61,500 nucleotides of DNA from Polysphondylium violaceum (Eukaryota; Evosea; Eumycetozoa; Dictyosteliales; Dictyosteliaceae): positions 1 to 61,500 of the forward strand of contig AJWJ01000078.1 of assembly GCA_000277445.1 (NCBI GenBank). The letters run 5' to 3'. The position numbers and the translations under genes were made by a program. The notes under the pieces were generated by a model. It made no database searches, was not told the DNA's origin, and worked only from the letters and a program-made list of their open reading frames with translations. This document shows positions 54,767 through 61,500 of the stretch, one piece after another; position 1 is the first letter of the stretch, and every line of letters starts with the position of its first letter.

Positions 54767-57700
54767 ATGAATCTATTCTCTTCTTTGATGAAACCAAAGA
54801 ATAAATTCTCTTTAGAGAATTTAAAATATCTTCATGGAACATTAAAGAAACATCAAGTTATCACTCCTCAAAACAAGAATTTGATTGTTGAATCATTGAG
54901 ACAGATTGCAGAGGTTATGATCTGGGGAGACCAACACGATACATTTTTCTTTGAGTATGTAATATAGTGTCATAGGATCATAGCGTAGTATTCAGCGATA
55001 TACTAATCACATCATATAAAACAACCAACCTATAGTTTCTTTTTAGAAAAGAATATCATGGGATTCTTTCTAACCTTTCTGGCACAAAAGACAGTAACAG
55101 AAGTCACTATTCAACTATTACAAACACTAAGTATTTTAGTTGAGAACTTAAGAAATGAAAACTCTATTTGTAGGTTATTATTTAGGTTAGATAGATGTAG
55201 TGATGATTGACTACTGACTGATGATGATGATGATGATATTAACAACGCACATACATTCAAATATAGACTTTTTATTATCAAACAATTATATAAATGAGAT
55301 TATTATTCATAAATTTGATTTTTCAAGCGAAGAGGTTTTAGACTATTATATATCATTGTTGAAAGCTCTTTCTCTTAAACTCGATAAAAGTACAGTTAAT
55401 TTCTTTTTCAATGCACAAGAAAAAGATTTTCCATTGTATACCGAAGCAATTAAGTTTGTCAATCATAAAGAAACAATGATTAGAATCGCTGTAAGAACTC
55501 TCACTTTAAATATATTTAAAGGTATGTTTATTTGTTGTTTATAATAATAGTATTATCGCTGGGTAATGGTTTATTAATAATAGTATGTGTGCATGTATTT
55601 AGTTGAAAATAAGGAAATGAGATCCTATATTATAAATTCTACAGCGGTACCTTATTTTTCGAATATAGTATGGTTTATCAGACAGCAGTGTATGTCGCTC
55701 AATACAATATTGGAGAAATCAAGTCATGACAACATCAGTTCACTAAACTATTATGTGGAGGAATTGACCGATCAATTCTACTACTTGCACGATATATTTA
55801 ATTTGGGATTTGAATCGATGAACATTGTTTTAGCAGAACAGTTTATTCAATATTTAATATTCCCTGTATTTATTGGTAGTCTTATTGAGCCATCCAAGAA
55901 TCCCGATCTTGAGGATCGTCTCACTCCCTCGTTGGGATTGTTTTTGTTGGCACATGTCTTTCATATATTTTCATTTAAACCCTTGTTGGATACGGTAGCG
56001 AGTGCAATCTTGACAGCTTCACCGACTCAGGCTGCTTTGTTCACTTCAGCAACTACTGCTCCTCCTCCCCTATCATCTATTGGTACTCAAAGAAAACATT
56101 ACAATAGTTTTAGAAGATTCTCTTCTTTTCCTAATCTTGAAACACTGGATACATTGAAATCTTTATCTGAAAATGATAAGGCTGGTAATCAACCATCACA
56201 ACCATCACAACCACAGAGCACAGAAGAAGGGTTGGGTGATGAGAATAAGAGTAATACCACTCCATCACCATCACCCTCTACACCTTCGACACCAAAGAAA
56301 TATTATCGAATGTTTTTAGGTAGATCTGCAAATGGTGTAAATACAAACAACAACAATAAATCACCATCTACTACACCCACTACTACAACCACCACCACCA
56401 CCACTACAACAACAGAAGAATCAAGATTAAATAAATCAAATGACAGTGCAGCTAGTTTAGAGGAAAAGAATTTAATTTTACCAACAACTATAGTTGTAGA
56501 AGGAAGTAATACAGAATCTGATTCAGATAGTAATAATAATAATAACAATACTTCAGTCACTACAACAACAACAAAGAAAAGACATATATTTAGTAGAGCA
56601 GAATTTAAAGAATCATTGTTACATTTGATTCACAATGATAGAGAAACATTTGGAATTGTAGTGATGTTGTATTCATTTTTGAAAAACTCTAGCATTGATC
56701 AAAGAATATTAGAGATGGGTGGAGTGTTGCCCTATAGACTTGCCAAAGCCAAAAAGCTTTTGGAGGGTTTGTTGTCACCAGAGTCTGGCAGAGCATCACC
56801 CATTAGCACAGCACCAAGCACACCGCCATATATTTTGTTTAGTAGTAGTAATAGTATCGGTAGCGAAAACAACTCGCCAAAGACAAATGGTGGCGTCAAG
56901 GGCACACATTCGCCAAATAGAAAAATGTCACATTCACTGCCAATCAACATCAGTCACAACAGATCGAAATCAGAGTCACACGCAACCATTTTATTCTCTG
57001 GCAGTGGCAATAATAGCCCCGTTGGTTTGTTTGACAAGACTGATTCGCCAAACTCGTTGTTTAGTGATTTGGATGTCAACGATGCCAAGGGTAAATCCAC
57101 ACCACCCATCACAACAGATGAGCAACAACAACACCAACAAACAAGAGATACCACTACCCCCACCATCAATGAGGAGGAGGAAGAGGAGGAGTTTATTCCA
57201 GTGCCTGAATCGAGTCAAAATGATTTCACCAGAACACTGATCAACAAGTTGTTTTTAGTGTTGGTAAAGAGCAATCAATTCCGTTTGGTTACTTTGCAAA
57301 TGACCTTGTTGATATTGAAAGAGTTGGTCTACTCGCCAGAGTCACCCTCCAAACTCACTGAGAATCAAGTGCAACTATTGGAAAAAGCCTACAAGGCCGT
57401 CGCTGACAATCTCAAAGAGTGTCTGAGCGGCAATCTCTCTGCAGTGTTTTTAGAGATTTTCGAAGAAGAGTTGCGATCCTACAAGCAAATCTTTTTTGAA
57501 ACCTTGATCAAAGACGCCGCATTGATTCTGCCTATTCCCCAAACCCCCATCTCAAGATTGGCCCTCCCAAGACGTTTGCCCTCGGGTGAGTTGGAAAAGA
57601 CCCAAAAGGCCATTCAACAGTTTCTCGTGTTGCGTGAACTCAAATTTACGCTGCTCCGTAAAAAAGACACAATGCTCCCTCTCAAACAACCCCATACACC

Positions 57701-59813
57701 GTTTGTCAAGGAAAAGGATTTGTTCAATTTGGACACAGACACCTTTGATATCATTCACTATCACCAAATTGTTCAACCAACCACACCCAACACGCCCAAA
57801 AAGAAGATCAAGCAGTGCGGTGTCTTGTTTCACAATGTTTTGTTGGCTGTTGATCCCAGCACACCTGGTCCCACCACAACCGCCAACACAACACCAATGA
57901 AAACACCCATCAACCATTCATCCGGTGGCGGTGGTTTGTATGGTACCGTTATCCATGTGGCCCCACTCCAGAGACTCGAGATTGAGATTTCGCATTTGGA
58001 TCCCTGCATCCTCCGTGTCACCTCTCATCCCACCACATGGAACGTCGACATGGGTTTTGAAGAGGAGTCATTTTGCATCAAGGCCAAACAAATCCTCGAG
58101 CGAGCACGTGACGACATTAGATCAAGCAAGATGCGTCAAATCTATAATTTGCTCGGTGAAAAAGACCCTGACGACGACTCCTTGAATGATCCAGAAAAGG
58201 CCAATACATTTCAATTTCACGGCAATTCTAATAATATTTCAACTACTCCTGTATTTAATAATCTTAGCCTAAACAGCTCGGTCGGCAGTCGTATGAGCGA
58301 GATGATGGTCAATGGCACATTTGAAAATGACAACGATGTGTCCTCCACATCAAACACTCCACCCACCAAAATGGTTGTCCCTATTGATGCATCCAATTCG
58401 CATCCACTTGGATTTGGCAATGACGACACATCGTATCATTTCAGCCATCATCAAGTCAAATCTCAACCTGCACACTCACCAATGGTCCAATACGCACCAC
58501 AGACTCCCGTCACAACCAAACACAAGATCAGAGGAAGCACCTCGTCTACCTCCTCCATATCGACTGCAAACGAGCTCAATGACAAAATGGTTGAAGATAT
58601 AAAATCAAATGACAAGAAACGACTATCGATAGAAAGAAAGGAAAAGATTGATTTCTTTAGTTTTGACGACGATGCACATGATCTTAAAAATTTAATTTCA
58701 CAAGATAATAATAACAACAACAATGATCAAGTATCTGCAGCTTTGGCAGACAACCACTCCAACAATAGTTTTAATGATGATCCATTTTTAACTTCAGATT
58801 TATCTGTATTTAATTTCAATAGAAATCCAAGTAAAAAAGATTCATTGGGTAAAAAGAAAATTGATAATGTTGAACAATCTCAATCTCAATCTCTCCAACA
58901 ATCCCCTTTAACAGAATCAAATAATTTAATTGATGCTCAACAACAACAACAAATTCATGAGCAAATATCATTTTCAACACCAGAATTGGTTCAAATTCCT
59001 GAAGAACAAGTTTTAATTAATGATAAAATTGATATTCAACAACAAAATCCAACTCCAACACCAGATCAATTGGATGACTCAATTCCAGAAGAAAAGATAG
59101 TTTTAGATGATCAAATTTCCAAGGAAAATAATATAATTGAAAAAGAGGAACCAAAAATTGAGGAACCAATTCAAGAATCAAAAGTTGAGGAGCCAATTAC
59201 AGAAGAAACAAAGGTTGAAGAACCAATCACAGAAGAACCAATTATTGAACAACCTAGAGTACAAGAGGAACCAAATGTTGAGGACCCAATTATTAAGGAA
59301 TCAAAAGTTGAAGAATCAATTACTGAAGAATCAAATGTTGAAGAGCCAATTAATAAAGAACCAAATGTTGAAGAATTAAAAGTTGAAGAATCAACTGAAG
59401 AACCAAAAGTTGAAGAATCAATTACTGAAGAATCAATTGAAGAACCAAAAGTTGAGGACCCAGTTATTGAAAATTTAAAAATCCAAGAATCAATTATTGA
59501 AGAACCAAAGGAAACAGAGTCTAATGATGTAAATAGTCACGAAATTGATAATAGTACTACTTCCCAAATTGCTATCGACGATTTAAAACAAGTACAACAA
59601 CCAATTGAACAACAATCTACATCTGTTAATGATGAAGAACAACAACAAAATAATAACAAAGAAGAATTGATAAATGGAGAAAATGAAAATGGAGCTCAAG
59701 AAAATACAAACAAAGTTTCCCCCTCCTCTTCAAAACCTGCAACCAAGCCAAACAATAACAACAGAAAGAATAACAATAATAACAAAAAGAAAAACAACAA
59801 ATCAAAGAGATAA
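54767..59813 (+). CDS. CLEC16A/Ema/GOP-1 family protein (FPL domain, endosome and autophagy)
   Basis: CLEC16A proteins act in endosomal maturation and autophagy/mitophagy. Four exons: 54767-54954, 55036-55169, 55267-55521 and 55603-59813, giving 1595 aa. Joins match the family exactly: [34 protein letters not shown] and [14 protein letters not shown]. The FPL domain (about 45-200) holds [40 protein letters not shown] and [40 protein letters not shown]. The middle region matches up to about residue 1000, with Ser/Pro/Asn-rich inserts (290-330, 340-375, 480-590). A PH-like segment near 870-960 ([37 protein letters not shown]) resembles a pleckstrin-type strand set. The last 250 residues are Gln-rich then EEP-type repeats. 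A Lys/Asn-rich basic end follows. Confidence 0.9.
59130..59520 (+). repeat. Degenerate in-frame Glu-Glu-Pro repeats in the CLEC16A tail
   Basis: Within the coding frame, units such as [16 protein letters not shown] and IEEPKVE recur some 15 times across about 130 residues. They come from imprecise copies of a DNA unit of roughly 24-36 bp (CCAATTAC..AAGAA..GTTGAAGA). It is a low-complexity acidic region likely created by slippage. Number and phase of copies probably vary between isolates. Confidence 0.7.
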
Positions 59814-59949
59814 ATCATTTATATTATATCATCTATCTATAAATCATTAAATTTACTATAATAAATTATTTAATCACACACTGTTGTAAATACAATACAA
59901 TATATCTAATTTAGATTTATATAAATTAATTATTGAGTATGTTTTATTT

Positions 59950-61443
59950 TTAAGATGATGGGGTGGTAGTAGTAGCAGTACGAGTAGAAGGTCTTTTGGC
60001 AGCGTCTCTTTTCTTTTGTTTAATAGTTTTACCTTTCTTTGGATTTGCTTTAGTTGGGAAAATTCTAATCTCACGTTTACCAAAAATGATTGCTTTGGAG
60101 GCGATGGCCTCTTTGGCAGAGGACTCTTGTTTGAAAACAACGTAACCAAAACCTTTACCAATGTTTGTGTGAGAGTCACGAACTAATCTCACAGAGAGAA
60201 CATCGCCAAATGATTTTTCAAATAATAAAAAGATCTCTTCCTCTTCGCATTCATAGGGAATATTGCCAAGGAAAACAGTCTTTTCATCAGACTCTTTGGT
60301 GGGCTTGTGATTTGCCATATCAACACGAAGATGTTTGCCAAAATGTTCTTGGCCATTGACAGCTTCGGCAGCACGTTTGGCGTCTTTTTCAAGCTTAAAC
60401 ACAACGTATGCATTGCAAGTCTCTCTCTTTTCGTGAAACTCTTTCTTAATAAATGTCTCTTTTCTGTTGGCATTCTCAGAGGCGACGGGGAATGAACGGA
60501 AACGAATAGACTCGATGTCACCATACTCTTTAAAGATCTTTTTCACATCGGCTGTCTTTGCATTCTCTAAATTTAAATTGGAAATAAATACAGTACGTGG
60601 ATCTTGTTCTTCACGTGACTTTGCACTATCTTTTTTCAATTTTGTCTTTTCTCTTTGTAATTTTCTATTGACTTCGTCTGGTTGTTGTTCTTTGACTGTT
60701 GTGAGAATTTCTTGATAGATTTTATTCTTTGCCTCAATGTCTGGTGAGCTAAATGTATTGGTGTTTTCAAAAGCCTTTAAAAGTTGAGTGTTGCTATTAT
60801 TAATCTTTTCTACATTCTTTTTCTTTATAATACTTGGTTTAGTTGATGTCATATTTTCATTTGTTTTGGTTGTTGTAGTTGTGGCGGTTGCTGTGGTTGA
60901 TGTATTACTCTTACTACCAGTTTCTTCTGATTTAAAACCTTTTAATGAATCAAAAATTGAAAATGTTGGTGTAGGAGTTGGAGTTGGTGTTGTGGGTGTA
61001 GTAATGGTAGTAGTGGTGGTAGTTGGTTTAATCTCTACTGGTTTGGTTGGTTCCACTGGTTTTGTATTTGTTGTCTTTTGTCTTTTATTTGGTTGCTCTT
61101 TAGCTTTAGTGTTATCTTTTGGTTTAGTTGGAGTAGTTGTTTCTTTTTTATTTGATTGTTCTTTCTTATTATTATTATTGTTGTCCTTTTTGTTTGTTTT
61201 GGTTGGTTTGCTATCTTTATTATTGTTTTTCTTGTTAACTTTTGAGACATTGGGTTCCTTTGGCTCAGTAGTTTTTCTTTTTTTATCATGTTCTTGTTGG
61301 ATTAAAGCTGGAGTTGAAGGGATATTTGCAGATTTGGGTGCTTCTGTAAGAGATTTAAAAGACTTCTTTGGTAGTGTTGATTGTTTGGTTTTATCAACCT
61401 TTGTTGTGGCTGTAGTGGTGGTGGTGGGTGTCTTTTTATTCAT
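59950..61443 (-). CDS. RBM34/Nop12-type nucleolar RNA-binding protein (two RRMs)
   Basis: Nop12/RBM34 proteins bind pre-rRNA in the nucleolus and help pre-60S assembly. Single exon of 497 aa. RRM1 (about 282-372) has TVFISNLNLENAKTADVKKI, a family-typical insert (VASENANRKETFIKKEFHEK), and CNAYVVFKLEKDAKRAAEAV. RRM2 (about 386-465) has KTVFLGNIPYECEEEEIFLL, VRLVRDSHTNIGKGFGYVVF and FGKREIRIFPTK. A basic tail follows (KKGKTIKQKKRDAAKRP). The N-terminal 280 residues are Thr/Lys/Asn/Pro-rich and low-complexity, with an extended charged stretch (VNRKLQREKTKLKKDSAKSR) before RRM1. The insert after RRM1 strand 2 and the two adjacent RRMs are characteristic of this family. The start is the first ATG after poly-Lys/Asn coding begins (NKKTPTTTTT). 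Confidence 0.88.
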   Translation of the reverse strand: MNKKTPTTTTTATTKVDKTKQSTLPKKSFKSLTEAPKSANIPSTPALIQQEHDKKRKTTEPKEPNVSKVNKKNNNKDSKPTKTNKKDNNNNNKKEQSNKKETTTPTKPKDNTKAKEQPNKRQKTTNTKPVEPTKPVEIKPTTTTTTITTPTTPTPTPTPTFSIFDSLKGFKSEETGSKSNTSTTATATTTTTKTNENMTSTKPSIIKKKNVEKINNSNTQLLKAFENTNTFSSPDIEAKNKIYQEILTTVKEQQPDEVNRKLQREKTKLKKDSAKSREEQDPRTVFISNLNLENAKTADVKKIFKEYGDIESIRFRSFPVASENANRKETFIKKEFHEKRETCNAYVVFKLEKDAKRAAEAVNGQEHFGKHLRVDMANHKPTKESDEKTVFLGNIPYECEEEEIFLLFEKSFGDVLSVRLVRDSHTNIGKGFGYVVFKQESSAKEAIASKAIIFGKREIRIFPTKANPKKGKTIKQKKRDAAKRPSTRTATTTTPSS

Positions 61444-61500
61444 CTGTCTTTGTATATATCTCTCTTAAAGTTTCTGAATCAGATATATTACTAAAAATTT

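Overview
The window is nuclear DNA from a social amoeba (dictyostelid). Intergenic DNA is very A+T-rich with long poly-A/T tracts. Introns are short (about 55-300 nt, mostly 60-180), A+T-rich, with GTATGT/GTAAGT donors. Asn, Gln, Thr and Ser homopolymer runs interrupt otherwise conserved proteins. The protein set (Arp2/3, MADS-box SRF, CLEC16A, DONSON, MYST acetyltransferase, importin-11) is that of an amoebozoan. G+C in coding and some non-coding stretches, and intergenic gaps of 1-3 kb, look higher than expected for D. discoideum, so another dictyostelid group is likely. This is an inference; no species call is made.

Layout: 1-9.2 kb holds ARPC2 (+), a four-copy degenerate tandem repeat with a conserved hairpin, pterin carbinolamine dehydratase (+), a long promoter region, an SRF-type MADS-box factor (+) and a coilin-like protein (-). 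9.2-23 kb holds an EamA/DMT transporter (-), a four-CBS-domain protein (+), a large PP2C-type phosphatase (-) and a Pho80/CNPPD1-type cyclin (-). 23-32 kb holds NAA30 (+), a BRWD/PHIP-type WD40-bromodomain protein (-) and, divergently, DONSON (+), whose shared promoter carries E2F-like sites. 32-41 kb holds small genes: a profilin-like protein, two secreted proteins (one with 11- and 9-nt microexons), PEX11, a KAT5/Esa1-type MYST acetyltransferase, a LYR-motif protein and a SLIRP-like RRM protein. 41-61.5 kb holds importin-11 (+), a myotubularin (-), an NTF2-like protein (+), an RMI2-like OB-fold protein (-), ribosomal protein S9 (-), CLEC16A (+) and an RBM34/Nop12-type RRM protein (-).

Nothing looks like an operon or a dedicated gene cluster. 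Several neighbours share themes (replication and chromatin: BRWD, DONSON, RMI2, KAT5; RNA and nucleolus: coilin-like, RBM34, S9), but only BRWD/DONSON share an obvious promoter. Convergent pairs are tight: importin-11/myotubularin 49 bp, NTF2-like/RMI2 58 bp, NAA30/BRWD 55 bp. I saw no tRNA, rRNA, CRISPR, transposon or virus-derived element.

The most interesting unexplained signals are non-coding: the hairpin tandem array at 1.74-2.55 kb, a three-tier hairpin before NAA30, a hairpin cluster near 36.7 kb, and a G+C-rich gene-free island at 53.26-53.76 kb. Exon joins were worked out by hand from reading frame, splice consensus and family alignment from memory, and have not been checked against transcripts.
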